Below, one piece after another: positions 53,222-64,000 of a stretch of 64,000 nt of DNA. Made by a program: the position numbers and the translations under genes. The DNA is taken from contig JAHBBC010000013.1 of NCBI GenBank assembly GCA_019915015.1, positions 744,001 to 808,000 of the forward strand. The letters are read 5' to 3'. Numbering within the stretch: position 1 is the first letter of the stretch; every line of letters begins with the position of its first letter. The DNA comes from Auriscalpium vulgare. Its lineage: Eukaryota; Basidiomycota; Agaricomycetes; Russulales; Auriscalpiaceae. The notes below the pieces were generated by a model that was not told the DNA's origin, made no database searches, and worked only from the letters and a program-made list of their open reading frames with translations.

Positions 53222-54497
53222 ATGTCATTTACGTTTGATTTTGACCTCGACGACGACCTCGACGAAGCCTTTGACGCCATTCCCGCCGCTGCAAGACCAC
53301 CTCCCCGAACGTCGCAGGCCGCGAGCACCCCAGCAGCATCCACCGAGCTCCCTCTCTCCGATCTTGTTCGTATCTCCGCACTCCATGCACCTGTCGCGCT
53401 GAACGTGCCAATCGCGCGACGATGTCAAGCTCGACACTCTCCCCGAGGTCATCTCATACTCCCCGCTCACGATCCCTGTCTCGGGGCGCGCGCACATAAC
53501 ACTCGCCCGGCGCGATCTCTTCGATGCGCGCTACCAACTGATCGCGCAGGATGGGGCCGGCGCGTCCGATCGCGATGCGCTCGCGTTCCTCGATGCGCCG
53601 TCAGACTTGGTGCCCGGCGTGTACGAGGGCGGCCTTAAGACGTGGGAGTGCAGCCTCGATCTCGTGGACTATCTCGAGAGTGTCATTGGGGAGGATACGG
53701 GGTGGGTACACGGCAAGAATATATTCGAGGTGTGTGTATAGTGCGCATATATGCGTGCTCAGTGCTGACATCCTGCCGTGCAGCTGGGATGTGGGACGGC
53801 GGTGCCCTCGGTGTATCTGCTATCCAAGCTATTTGCCTCGGAGCTTGCAAGCGACAGCGACAGCCCGTGGACTTATGTGACTCTGCAAGACTACAACCGA
53901 TCCGTGCTTGAGCTTGTGACACTGCCAAACGTCGTCCTGGCATGGTGTACGTCGTTCTTGCGATCGCTATGTATTCTGTCACACTTATTCACGGCAGATA
54001 TGTCCCCGCTCTCACTTGCCTTCCGCTCATCCGACAGCGAGGAGGCGCCCAATTCCGATTCGCTGCATCCCGGGGAGCTTGCGCTTCCGCCCACGCTCCT
54101 CGCCGCATTCAGCTCCTCCCTCATCGCGCACCGCATACGCCTGCGCTTCATTAGCGGCGCATGGGACACCCTGGATCTTGCGTCCCCACTCCAAGACGCC
54201 GCAGACTCCAGACCCCCGGATGCATTCGACCTCGTGCTGACCTCCGAGACGATATACAAGCCAGAAAGCCTGCCGCCTCTGCTGCGCGTGCTGCGCGATG
54301 CGACTGCATCACCGCTAGCTCGCCAGCCGCTGTGTCTCGTCGCGGCGAAGCTGGTGTACTTTGGCGTCGGGGGCGGGGTGGAAGAGTTTTCGAGAGCCGT
54401 CGAGAGCAGCGGAGGGTCTGTCGTGAATGTGTGGGAGAGAAGAGAGGGCATTGGAAGACGTGTCATGCAGGTGTTGTGGAGCGATATTGTATCCTGA
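53222..54497 (+). CDS. HPM1: protein-histidine N-methyltransferase (METTL18/Hpm1 type)
   Basis: This SAM-dependent methyltransferase modifies one histidine of ribosomal protein uL3, in cytosol and nucleus. Four exons (53222-53365, 53430-53729, 53784-53946, 53998-54497) give 368 residues, close to yeast Hpm1 and human METTL18. After an acidic N-terminus (FDFDLDDDLDEAFD) the family pattern appears: LPEVISYSPLTIP, DLVPGVYEGGLKTWECSLDL, then the SAM-binding glycine motif LELGCGTAVPSVYL-like (IFE + LGCGTAVPS across an intron). Next come VTLQDYNRSVLELVTLPN, the FISGAWD segment and FDLVLTSETIYKPESL, the family's acidic TSET motif. The C-terminus has LVAAKLVYFGVGGGVEEF. The donor of intron 1 is the weaker GTTCGT. 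It converges with calcineurin A. Confidence 0.92.
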
Positions 54498-54976
54498 CGG
54501 TCCTTGCAGTTGGGCACGTTTCCGAAACACCAGTAGCATGAGCTGTTGCTATGGCAGCACGCAGGACATACCCCGTCCATTCGGATACGTATAATGCATC
54601 ATTTGATACAAGCTGCCACTGGTCGAGTTCCGGGAGGACGCCAACTGGTGGTGACAGCACAGATGTTTGCCCGGCGACTCTGACAAGTAACACGCACGCG
54701 CCTGGTGATAGCACCTCCATGCCTAGGAAGCCTCATTTGCATAACTGCTTATACGACTAGTCGACCGTAGGATTTACTCGTTGATTGCAGCTTGATTGTG
54801 ACACAAATTTTCAAAGTAGTAATCGTAGTACATAGCTGCAGACGTCCGGTGACAAATACAGACGCAAGACGCGAGGTTAATAGTACAGATCGGCCCATAT
54901 ATCGGGCTAGATAGCAGTAGTACAATGATTGAGAAATCCACAGAACTATCCCCTCGCAAGCGCACGGAGCCGAAAG
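54498..54976. other. convergent intergenic stretch HPM1 / calcineurin A
   Basis: These are the 3' flanks of both genes. I see no additional gene. Confidence 0.5.
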
Positions 54977-57460
54977 CTATCCGCTCTTGCCGCCCGTCTT
55001 CCCAGCAACCTGCTCCGCGAGCTGCTCAAAGTCCGAATCCCCATCGGTGCCACTCACCGCCTCTCTGATGCTGGACATCATGCTCTCAGGACTGCGTCGG
55101 CGCATGCTCGGGCTCGTGGTTGTCGTGCCCAAGCTCGCCTGGCGCCCGTGCCCACGGCGGAATGGCAGCGGCAGCGGCGAGGATGCGGACACGGGGGTCG
55201 ACGGCCCGAATGAGGACGGTGTGGATGGGTTGGAGCCGTTCGAGCTGGTGGACAGTGCGTCGTCGAGCGCCTCCGCAACGCCAGCGGGGCTGGGCAGCGG
55301 AGGTGGTGGGAGGTCTTCGGAGGGCGTCTGAGGCTGCGACATGTAGGCTTTTCCCTCAGCCGACTCGGCATCGACGAGCTCGGGTGGGAGGCGCTCGTTT
55401 TCGATATCCATTTTGCGGCTGGGCGAGACTTAAATTGGCATAGTGGATCTACGTGATGGAGATAACCACGTACGCATCGTCGAAGGTCTTGATCGCGTTC
55501 TTAATACCTTCTGCGCCAAGTGCAAGGGTACCGTAGGGCAGCTTCGATGATCCCGACACGGTCTTGAGCTCAGATACGCGCTCGGACTCCTCACTGTGGT
55601 GCAGAAGCAATCAAGCGGGTGTTGCACAGGGAGGCCGTGCTACTCACCGAAGGAGCGAGAACACTCGGGCCATGCGACCGATAGCCAGGATCTTACCTTT
55701 GATGACCTTCCTACGCTCTGCGGACTCCTCCGAAATCACCTTTCCACTGCGAACCGGGATATCATCATCAGAGCTCTCCGCAAGCTCTTCCGACGTGCAG
55801 GTGTTCAGCACGGCGACCAGCATGTCCGTGACTAGAACAGAGATGTCAGTTTGTAGGGCCATCGCAGATATTTGCGCTCACTCTTCTCTCCGACGAAGGG
55901 TAGACTCCATGTGAACGCGTCCATAAAGTTTGGCAGCCAATATGGGTGCGGCATGCAATTGAACTGGCTGATGTTCAGCACGTTCGCCTCGTACTTGATC
56001 ACAGCACCCTTGTTGTTGTACACATCTAGGTAGTTTGGGGCAGAGAATACCGTCATGACGGCGGGGAAGCCGGTTGTGCGCGTCTTGCGGTACATGCGAT
56101 ACCTGTCGACTCGCTCAAGTCACGCCGCCATCGCTGCCAAAGAAGCCACTCACTTACCCGGCGTCCTGGGCCTCGTGGGCACGGATGATCGAGAGCAGGC
56201 GCGTGCGCTCGAGGAACTGGCACGCCGCCTTGTAGGTGAAGAAGTAGGAGCAGCCGCGCACGTGGTTGTGCACAAAGCTATCTTGCGTCTTCTCCTGGCC
56301 AAAGTCCTCCACGGGATCCGACCACAGCATGTCGCACATAAGTCCGGATGTGGGCGGTTCGCGGAACCGGTCGAGCTAGAGAACATAAATTAGCATGACA
56401 TCGAAGATGCTCATAAGCAGGCGCACGTTGCGAATGTCATCAAGAGAGTTCATTTCAGGGGAGAGGCCGCCGTGGACGCAGAAGAACTGCTTGTTCATGA
56501 TGGCAGCAAGAGGCAGCGCACAGAACGACTCCATACACGCATCGTAAACGCGCTCGGAGTACTTGCGCTTGCCTGGGAGCAATGAGATCGACGTACAGCC
56601 GGACACTGATAATGTCAAACTCACATTCCAACTTGAAGGTGAAGTAATCAGTCAGATGGCGACACTCGTGGTTGCCGCGCAGGAGGAAGATGCTGCTGGG
56701 GTACAATATCTTGAGCGACCATAGATAGAGTACAACCTAAGCATTCTAGTGAGTTGATGTGGCTCCGACATATTGAAGCCAGAGATGGCGTGATCGTAGA
56801 ACGAGGAGACGAACAGAAGGGCCACAATGTAGGACATACCTCGATGCTGAAGTATCCTCGATCAACGTAGTCGCCCAAGAACAGGTACCGAGTCTTCGCG
56901 GGGTCGCCGCCGATCTCGAACAGCTTCATCAAGTCAAACTGCAGGGCTTTTCAGAACATCCAGCAGCACACAGGCGTAGGTTGTGCTTACATATTGCCCA
57001 TGTATGTCTCCACAGACTGCGCGGCCTCAGTCGATCTTCATACACAGATCGGCGATGGGCACGCACCTGTAACGGGGGACTCAACTGCGAGGAGATTGGG
57101 CTCTGCTCTCAGAATCGCCGTGGCCCTCTCGATGATGCGCAGGGCATGCTCCTCGGTCAGCCTGCCCTCGCGGTAAAAGTGGTTCTTGAGGAAGGCGGAA
57201 TTTGGCAGACCAGTCTCCGTGAAGGCTTCCTGATCTGTCGGCAGGCGCATTGCCGGAGCTTGCACCTATATATATTTCCACCAAAATGAGTTATCTGGTC
57301 GTGAAAACTGAAGAAAACGCACCTCTTTGACCACGCGTTCCTGCGTGTTGACCGTGAACCCACTGTCTAGGCGATGCTGGGTGAAGTCGACGTCCGGTGT
57401 CGGCGCCCTCACTTGTATCTGGTGAATGACACGCTCGAGCTGCGATTTCCGCGCGGCCAT
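54977..57460 (-). CDS. CNA1: calcineurin catalytic subunit A (PP2B)
   Basis: This Ca2+/calmodulin-dependent Ser/Thr phosphatase activates Crz1-type transcription factors and stress responses, in the cytosol. The start is the ATG 57458-57460 ([17 protein letters not shown]). Metal-site motifs appear in order: [46 protein letters not shown] and FSAPNYLD. The B-subunit-binding helix follows ([16 protein letters not shown]). The calmodulin-binding segment is [17 protein letters not shown], then the autoinhibitory region with [14 protein letters not shown]. The last exon is a Ser/Pro-rich tail ([15 protein letters not shown]) ending with AGKTGGKSG at the stop 54977-54979. About 630 residues with many short introns, the normal fungal layout. 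All catalytic residues known to me are present. Confidence 0.95.
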
Positions 57461-57611
57461 CGCGGGAGAGAGCTGGACGATGGTGGAGGGCAAGAACAAG
57501 GAGGCCGCCACGCCTCCTTCCTAATTGCGATCAAATAACGATCTGCTTGCGATCTCTTCATTAGCGCGCATTATGCATAGATGGGCCGGGTGTTTTGCCT
57601 CCGTCCCGGTG
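57461..57611. other. calcineurin A upstream region
   Basis: This is a short promoter region. The frame of calcineurin stays open upstream to 57511 but without an ATG. It borders the right arm of the inverted repeat. Confidence 0.5.
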
Positions 57612-57742
57612 GGGCTGGTCATAAGCGGAGACAGGCCACTGGTCAGGATATCGACAGCCAACTTGATCGCCGCGCGATCGCAGCATACTTCCTAGTCCTG
57701 ATTCTCAGCCAATTATTGAACTTTCGCAAAATCGGGAAAGTG
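57612..57742. repeat. inverted repeat, right arm
   Basis: This is the reverse complement of 48713-48835 (see that entry). It lies between the calcineurin promoter and the 3' end of the second seven-helix gene, so it is naturally the 3' flank of that gene. Confidence 0.85.
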
Positions 57743-57835
57743 CGTGAATACTCTTCAATCAATTTCGTTGCGCCGATGCCATACATTACAACATACGTAT
57801 GATAATCTACATATCCCGGGGCACCAATCCAAGCG

Positions 57836-59306
57836 TCAGACCGTGATCGGCTTCCCGAGCTTCTCTGCCGCTTTCATGTCCTGCAGCACAAACTCGCCCG
57901 ACTCTGCCTCTGCGTCGCGCAGTCGCTCGCGTTGGATGGAGATGTGGATGCCCTCGGCGGGCATCGCCGTAGTGGAGATCGACTGCCGGTACGCGTGCCC
58001 GTGTGGCTCGTTCGCGACGTACCTCTCGTATGCATTGGGCAGGCTTTGCGTGTGCCCGAGCCCAACGCGCACAATGATGAGCAGCGGCGTGAGCACCTGG
58101 CGTGCGTCGTCAGTCGGCCGCGCACGAAAAATAATAAGAATGAGCCGAGACGTACCGCGAGCTGTGTCGAAATGTCCATGCCCGTAAGCGTGACGGCGCT
58201 GTGTTTGAGGGCCAGCACAAGCATGACAAGCGTCACTGTGGCGAAGACAGCGCCGGACTCGACGATCGTGAGCATGGTCGCCGTGTACCGGTTCCCATCC
58301 TGCCCCCACGACGATATGAATTGGACCTTGCGCCCCATCCACCACAGCCTGCCCACGATCGCGGCCGTCACGGAAAGATTGAACACAAGGTCGAGCACCC
58401 AGCCGACGGGCCCGACTCTGTTGAGAGATGTGGAGTAGATGTTCGCCGTCGGCTGGGCGATGAGGCCGGTTACGGTGTACGCAATACCTGGGTTTGTGGT
58501 AAGTTATTTTCTGGGATATGGGGGCAGAGCACTTACCCATGTGGGCGAGCTCAATGAGGATCTGTAGGATGGTTAGCAGAGGCGGAGATATAGGCCAGCA
58601 AATTGGCTTACTGGTAGTACACATATCTTCCAGTTGCGGCCCCATACAATGTACAGACGCCAGATCTAGAGACTTCCGTCAGTGGCTGCGATGACAGCAA
58701 TGGAGCTACATCTCGTACCAGGATCACGTCTTGCAAGAAAACCTTTGGGTGTACGATTTTTGGTAACGAGCGTTATGCACAAGACGTCGGATCACATACT
58801 GTTGAGTCATAAGTCACGGTCTTGGCAATCGCAATCCCACTGTTTGTGCTGGCCCAATAAAGAATGGAGTAAAGCGGCGGCGCTGGGCTGGGAATATAAA
58901 CGAAGGCTTCCAGTAGCCGTCGCAGCGAAAGAGAGACGTGGACCGTGCACAGAAAGAAAAGAAAAGTTGACGTGACCCCAAGCATTCTGAAGCGACACTT
59001 GTATCAGCGGTGGCTAGAAAAGAATAACAACTGTACAACCTACATTGTGGGTGTCCGGGTTGCCGACCGCTTAGCAAGAACGTAGAGTGCGCCCACGAAG
59101 GTCACACAGCTGCGAGAGAGTTAGGGGCCGCTGGAGAAGGGCAACCATGCTCTGGTGCTTACTTCATCCCTACACATATGAATTCATGTGAGATCGCATA
59201 GAGAAGCAGGCCAAGAATATTACTGACCCCATATCGACGTTTCGATCCATATGCCAACTAGGGATATTTTGTCGAGTGGCGGGATTGAAAGTGCGGCAGA
59301 CGTCAT
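57836..59306 (-). CDS. seven-helix integral membrane protein, copy 2
   Basis: This is the paralogue of the gene at 40929-42423, with the same exon plan and the same C-terminal GKPITV. The start is the ATG 59304-59306 (MTSAALSIPPLDKISLVG; copy 1 begins MASAAVSIPPLDKISLVG). Hydrophobic segments match those of copy 1 one for one, for example ILYWASTNS for ILYWADQTN, then VGWVLDLVFNLSVTAAIVG and MLTIVESGAVFATVTLVML. Differences are spread over the protein, so both copies have been diverging for some time, and I saw no frame break. The cytosolic tail is slightly shorter. Its 5' side also matches copy 1's upstream DNA. Function unknown; membrane location is predicted from the helices. Confidence 0.8.
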
Positions 59307-60403
59307 GGAAGGAGTGATGGAGCGCGAACTTCAGCAGAGCCTGAGGCAATGTAAGATATACTTATACCGCTCTATGGTATGCACGGATCAAAGAAACTTC
59401 TGCAGGAGCCAGAAATCAGAATCACCCCGCAGCTCACCGTGCTGTCTTTGACCATCATCTGGAGCGTCATCGTGCTGTCTCATGGCATATGTGATCGTGA
59501 TAGAAGAAATTTCCGAGTCGGCCTATGATATGGTCCGCGATGTTTGCAGCGACGTTTCACTGTCGATACATAGAGAGTCACATGGCGATCAGAGATTGCT
59601 GAGTGAGATTGGGCTCCAGGCCATCAGTACTTTCGGGCGTAACGGGTCTGAGCCGCGCAGAGATCGATTGGCATAGGCTATCAAAGTCTGGAAGTTGGGA
59701 CGTGCGTTGAGCTGGGCCTGCTGGCGGAACGACTCTCGTGTGTCGACAGTGAAGCTAGTGAAGCAGTCTCCGTAGCTGACCTGGGCACGGAAGATAGTCG
59801 TTCTGTTAGTACTTGACCGAGCTTGACTTGACCGATGAGTGAATTCGCAAGTTGCCCGGAGAAAGCCGTGGCCAATCCGGCGGTCAATCCCGGGGACCGT
59901 GACTTTATTCTCGATGCTCTATCCATGTCGCAGCTAGGGGCGTCGTCGGTCAGAAGCCTAGGTAGGGTCAGACACTCACTCGACACTTCGTGCACTGAAA
60001 TCAAAGCTGCTCGCCTGGCTCTGGCATCCTTTGTACGGTGCAGGCCGCACGGGAGAGAATGCTCTCGGAGCGGCGAAACGCAGTAAAGCCGAAATCGGGG
60101 CTGCAGCTGTCGAGGTCGAGGAAGACCTTGGAAGATTCAACCACAGTTCCTTCAGAACACATTAGCCATCCCGAGAAGTATTCGCCGCTCACGATATGCA
60201 GGCATAGAGCTCTCTGAAGCATTCTCACAACTGCCATGCACTGGACCCTTGCCCTCGCCCTCACCCAAGCCTACAGGCATCCTGTACTTCGCAAACCGAG
60301 CCCAAGCGGCTTTCTTCCAGTAGAGTGGTCATGTTCAAGTCCTTCTGTCCAATTTCTGAGGTGAGGAGAATGGGGAGGAAGAAGATTGTCGTATTGCTGC
60401 CGG
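59307..60403. other. upstream region of seven-helix copy 2, with conserved block
   Basis: The plus strand around 59680-59900 matches the minus strand of 40220-40080: shared GTCTGGAAGTTGGG, then AATTCGCAA and GAAGCCGTGGCCAATCC-like text. It encodes a peptide with the core CPEKAVANPA. The rest shows no clear gene. Confidence 0.5.
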
Positions 60404-60830
60404 TGGGAGCGCAGGGGCCGTCGAGTTGCCTCAAGGTAGCCATGGATGTCGAATTGTCACGAGGGGTCCCAAAGACGCGCGAGTGAGGCACAGCTCGTCG
60501 TCAGATATAATATAATATGGCTTTGCAGTCTCATGTTGACTGAGCTGGATGATAAACGATGGGAACGCGCCTAACAACCTCTCGGTGACGCGGCCGTGCG
60601 TGGATCGGGCGCTCGACGTCGACTCCGGCTTCAAGGCCGCCGCCACCGCCTTGTGGATCGTGGCGTTGACAGCGTGACGTCGAGGGTTCTCCGGCCTGGC
60701 CACCGTTGATGCGAGCGTGGAGGAGGTGGCATGCAGGTGCCCGAGGCCTGGAGTGAACTTGTCGGGTGGTGAGTCGAGAGAGGCCTGCTCGGGCGGCGAA
60801 GTGGATGGCTGGCGTATGTCGTCCTAGTGT
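60404..60830 (-). CDS. possible exon of an unrecognised gene
   Basis: On the minus strand a 3' splice site (AACACTAG) is followed by a long coding-like frame: DDIRQPSTSPPEQASLD, then FTPGLGHLHATSSTLASTVA, ATIHKAVAAALKP, RVTERLLGAFPSFIIQLSQ and SDDELCLTRASLGP. Codon third positions look GC-biased as in neighbouring genes. I recognise no domain and could not link it firmly to a start or stop exon. Candidate downstream text on the same strand (about 60330-60140) contains YWKKAAWARFAKYRMPVGLG. It could be part of a transcription-factor-like or otherwise lineage-specific protein, or a relic. Confidence 0.3.
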
Positions 60831-63640
60831 TGCTCAGCGGGAGTGTGCGGAGGGAGCGTGAGTCCTCGTGCTCGTAGTCACTCTTCACAATTGCCTGATC
60901 GGGGATAGAATTCGCCCTGAGAGGTTTTTGTTTTCGCAGGGACGTAAAGCTGATCGTTGCGAGCAATAGTAGACTGCTGGCGGGTATGCACCCGCAGCTC
61001 CAGCACCGAGCGCCTTCCTCTCTTCGTGCTGTCGTCGCCTTCGTTCAAGTCATGGCACGCATATAAACGTTGATGAATGAGCATATATTGGCAAAGAAAC
61101 TCACCATGACATGGATACTTGCTGCAAAATGCGTGTTCTACGAGGCCGATGTAAGTGAGCTACAAGCAAGAAATGATCAGTGCAAATAATAATATGTGCA
61201 CACGCGAAGACGCACCATACTAGTCGCAAATATACGGTTTTAGAGGCCCCGGGGATTTTAGACGAGCGCATACATGTCGTTATGTGTCATGCAGTGTCAG
61301 TTATATGCGCACCGAAAAGCCAAGTCATAGAAGAATTGACGATAGTTTGCCGAGTGCAGGGCCAGTCGTCGCCTCGCTGCCATGCTGTGACGTGCGCTCG
61401 TCGACTAGCTGCACGCAGAGTCACAACACTGCGCTGATGACCCCGCTCGCTCAAACGGCTGTAGATGAATTCGCTAGTGACGGGACAGAAGGCTGAGGAA
61501 GAATCAAAAGGGTGACCCGCGCACCGCAACAGAGCAGGAAGCAAGGTGCGTGCTGGTGCGTGCCACGCGCAGACGCTCGGATGTCCTCCGACCTGCTCAC
61601 TGGCGCATGTACAGCTTCATACAGGCTCATCCGCGCCCATGCTCCTCCACCTGTCCCCACCCAATCTCCTCTAGTGCGAGCACACGGCTCGCTGCGGCCA
61701 TGGACGCGGAGCGCAGCAAGGTCGCCCACTTTTTGCTGATGCAGTCGCCGGCAGTCAACACCCTTCGTCGAACTTGCTCCGAGTCTCACACTTCCCCCCA
61801 ATAAACCTCACAACCTAAACACAACTTTCAATCAAGCATGTACCCGCCGAGGGCTCACGTGCGGTCGATGGAGATGACTACTACTACCCGACGACTGTCA
61901 GGCTCACAGTCACTGCCTCCGTGTCGCCTGAGGAATCACTTTATTTTCTTTCGTTAATCAGATTCTGGCCGAGGACTCTGCTTTCGCTTTACATTGACAT
62001 GATGATGAGAGGCCGCACTCTTGTGCTTTGCCCGTTGCGCCGCAGGACCGGGCTGTCTGTGGCATGTAAGTACTTCTCTCTTGATGAGCGGTATCCTTCT
62101 TTCTGATCTTCATTTACGCTCCAGTATCAGGCAGTGCGCGGGTTTACTGATGTGTTTTAAGCACAAGGTCTCCTGTGTGTGAGCTCTATGGTCCATCGTT
62201 CATGAGTCTCGGGCCTCCAACCACGCGTTACTCGGAGCGTCAAGTCCTGGCGACATGTCAGGGTGATGAATTGCTGCGAGCTCTGTTCGCGCGGGCTTAG
62301 GGCTTCCTTTCGATGTGAGTATCTCAGTTATCGGACCTGGTGAGCGGCGAGCAAGGTCTGTCGGGCGCGGATCCATCCGGGGTCTCAATGAGCATGGCGT
62401 CTGCGTCGTGATCCTTCCCAGGTGTTGAACTGGCGATGGAAGCTCTATGTGGATGGGGCTTTCCGGGATAGAAGGGCGATTTTCCCAGCAGTTGTCGCGT
62501 TGCCTTCAAATACTGCGTGCGGTCTTTCAGTCCAGCCTTCCGATCCCTCACCTCCACTGCCAGTCGGTCTCCCCATCCTTTGCGCAGATTTTTTCCTTTC
62601 AGCAGCCATTCAATTTAAATATCACGCCTTCGCATTCGCGCAGCCCTGTGGTCCTGAATCTAGTCGAAAGCCGCTCCATAGGGGTAAGTTTCGCCGCGCC
62701 TCTGCGCTTGCATTCGTCATCTCACTGGTGCCTATTGTTCATTAATCCAGCATTGGAACGCTACGATCTCGTTCTCTAACTTGCACGTTCGCTCACTCAA
62801 TTTTTCAAGGCGGATCAGCTTACAAGGCAGACGGAAAGGTTTGGCACTATCATCATCCGCGCTATATACTACTTACTCTGGCTTAGCCCTACGCGTCTCA
62901 TGTTGAACTCCCTGACAGCCTGCTGCTCGCGTCGGTGTCTCTGCGACGTATGACAGCTTTTGACGGGTGTTATGGACTTCAAACAATGCTTTTTCCATCG
63001 CATTGGTCTCCGGGATCAAATTGTTGAACTTGACGAATCATGAGCGTTCAGTGTAAGTCACGGGCATCGGCGCTGTAGGCCCGAGGCACGGTCGCCCGAG
63101 CCTGAGACTACATATGTCAATCTTCGACATCTTCCACGCCGTCGGGTAGCATCTCAAGGTCCCAAGCCTTCCCAAGCTCGCTGGGCCGACCACGACGTAG
63201 GTGTTTCTCGTCTTACAACCTGACAAGGCCCTGAACCAATGCCGAGTACGTCCTTAATGCACGCTTAGATAGTGCCTTCAAAAATTGATGGCGTGTCATG
63301 CCACTCCTCAGGTCCAGGGGCCGTGATGAAGACAAAGATCATATACAGTCATATAGCCCTCTTCCACGGGCGCCAGCTGCACCGTGGACCTTTCGTGGAC
63401 ACGGCCCGGCTGAAATCACGGAGTCGCCACTAATGCGATATCCTCTTCTAGCCTGACGACAACGCCGTAATCAGCCGAAAGGGAAGGAGTTCCATCATCG
63501 CAGGCGTCCTTCAGCTATGCACGTTATACAAACAGCACCACCATTAGTGCCTTGCAGTGCCTGCCTCGCCGCCGTCGGCATGTCGGTCTTCTCAGGTGCA
63601 GTATTAAAGCGCTGATGCCAAATGCTGAGCTGCAACGACC
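60831..63640. other. gene-poor region
   Basis: I see no supported gene across this 2.8 kb. Open frames are short or low-complexity. The part from about 62400 to 62780 is pyrimidine-rich on the plus strand, like a fungal promoter or leader. The last ~400 bases should hold the promoter of the carboxylesterase at 63641. Confidence 0.45.
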
Positions 63641-64000
63641 ATGGCGAGCCTGTCCTTCCTCGTCTTCGTCCTCGCGTCGCTTGTCGGCCAGGTCACCAGC
63701 TCCTCCGGCCAGCCCATCGTATCGCTGGGATACGGTACATTCCAAGGCAATACTACAGGCGGCGTGACGGAATTTCTAGGCATACCCTATGCGAAGCCTC
63801 CGTATGTCTTGCTGCCGCGCTATCCATCGTCCAATAACTGAAGCGCTCCAATCCTCTAGGCTGGGTCTTCTGCGTTTCGCCCCTCCTCAGGCTCCCGTAA
63901 AGACGTCGGGAGTCCGCCAGGCGACCACCTTTGGCGCTGCATGTCCGCAGCAATTGTCAGTCATTCCAAATGTCCTTCCATTTCAGATCAGCGCCGGACC
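63641..64000 (+). CDS. secreted type-B carboxylesterase/lipase, cut by the window end
   Basis: These are the first two exons of a paralogue of the gene at 28436-30923. Residues 1-22 form a signal peptide (MASLSFLVFVLASLVGQVTS). The mature start is SLGYGTFQGNTTGGVTEFLG, then IPYAKPP. A GTATGT donor and an acceptor ending CCTCTAG follow at the same codon position as the intron of the other gene. The second exon reads LGLLRFAPPQAP and VRQATTFGAACPQ, with the first conserved Cys, and runs off the window. The active-site Ser, Glu and His exons lie beyond, so intactness cannot be judged. Confidence 0.88.

Overview
The window is genomic DNA of an Agaricomycete (mushroom-forming basidiomycete, polypore-like in style). 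The genes are cut by many 50-60 nt GT-AG introns. They include a basidiomycete-type sesquiterpene synthase, fungal seven-helix membrane proteins, secreted type-B carboxylesterases, a cytochrome P450, an S1/P1 nuclease and conserved eukaryotic genes (BRR2, calcineurin A, HMG-CoA synthase, HPM1, a thymine-DNA glycosylase and a RECQ1-like helicase). I saw no bacterial features, CRISPR array, rRNA or convincing tRNA. The species cannot be named from the sequence alone. Intron-exon structures were read by eye, so outer gene boundaries are firmer than individual splice sites.

Left part (1-20 kb). A Ser/Pro-rich hypothetical protein (+) is followed by two tandem copies of a ~2.8 kb unit, each carrying an SLC33A1/AT-1-type acetyl-CoA transporter gene (-). 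The left copy has an 11-bp deletion that breaks the frame, and it also lacks, exactly, one 53-nt intron kept in the right copy. Next come HMG-CoA synthase (-), a zinc-finger-like protein (-), a TDG/MUG-type DNA glycosylase (+), a coiled-coil protein (-), a small unrecognised gene (-) and a sesquiterpene synthase (-). An acetyl-CoA transporter, the acetyl-CoA-using HMG-CoA synthase and a terpene cyclase thus lie within about 13 kb, which suggests (but does not prove) a terpenoid locus.

Middle (20.6-40 kb). The large splicing helicase BRR2 (-) and a secreted carboxylesterase (-) are followed by a long empty stretch. Then come a stand-alone NRPS-like adenylation enzyme (+), an HxxxD acyltransferase (-) and a membrane-anchored alpha/beta hydrolase (-). 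These three form a plausible small acyl-activation/transfer/hydrolysis group.

Right part (40-64 kb). A seven-helix membrane protein gene (+) faces a RECQ1-like helicase gene (-), which shares a 163-bp divergent promoter with a P450 gene (+). Further on lie an S1/P1 nuclease (-), an F-box-like protein (-), histidine methyltransferase HPM1 (+), calcineurin A (-) and a second copy of the seven-helix gene (-). A fragment of the RECQ1 3' coding region and a ~125-bp inverted repeat bracket the nuclease-to-calcineurin block. They look like scars of a segmental duplication followed by inversion. After a 4.3-kb gene-poor stretch the window ends inside a second carboxylesterase (+), a paralogue of the one at 28.4-30.9 kb with an intron at the same place.
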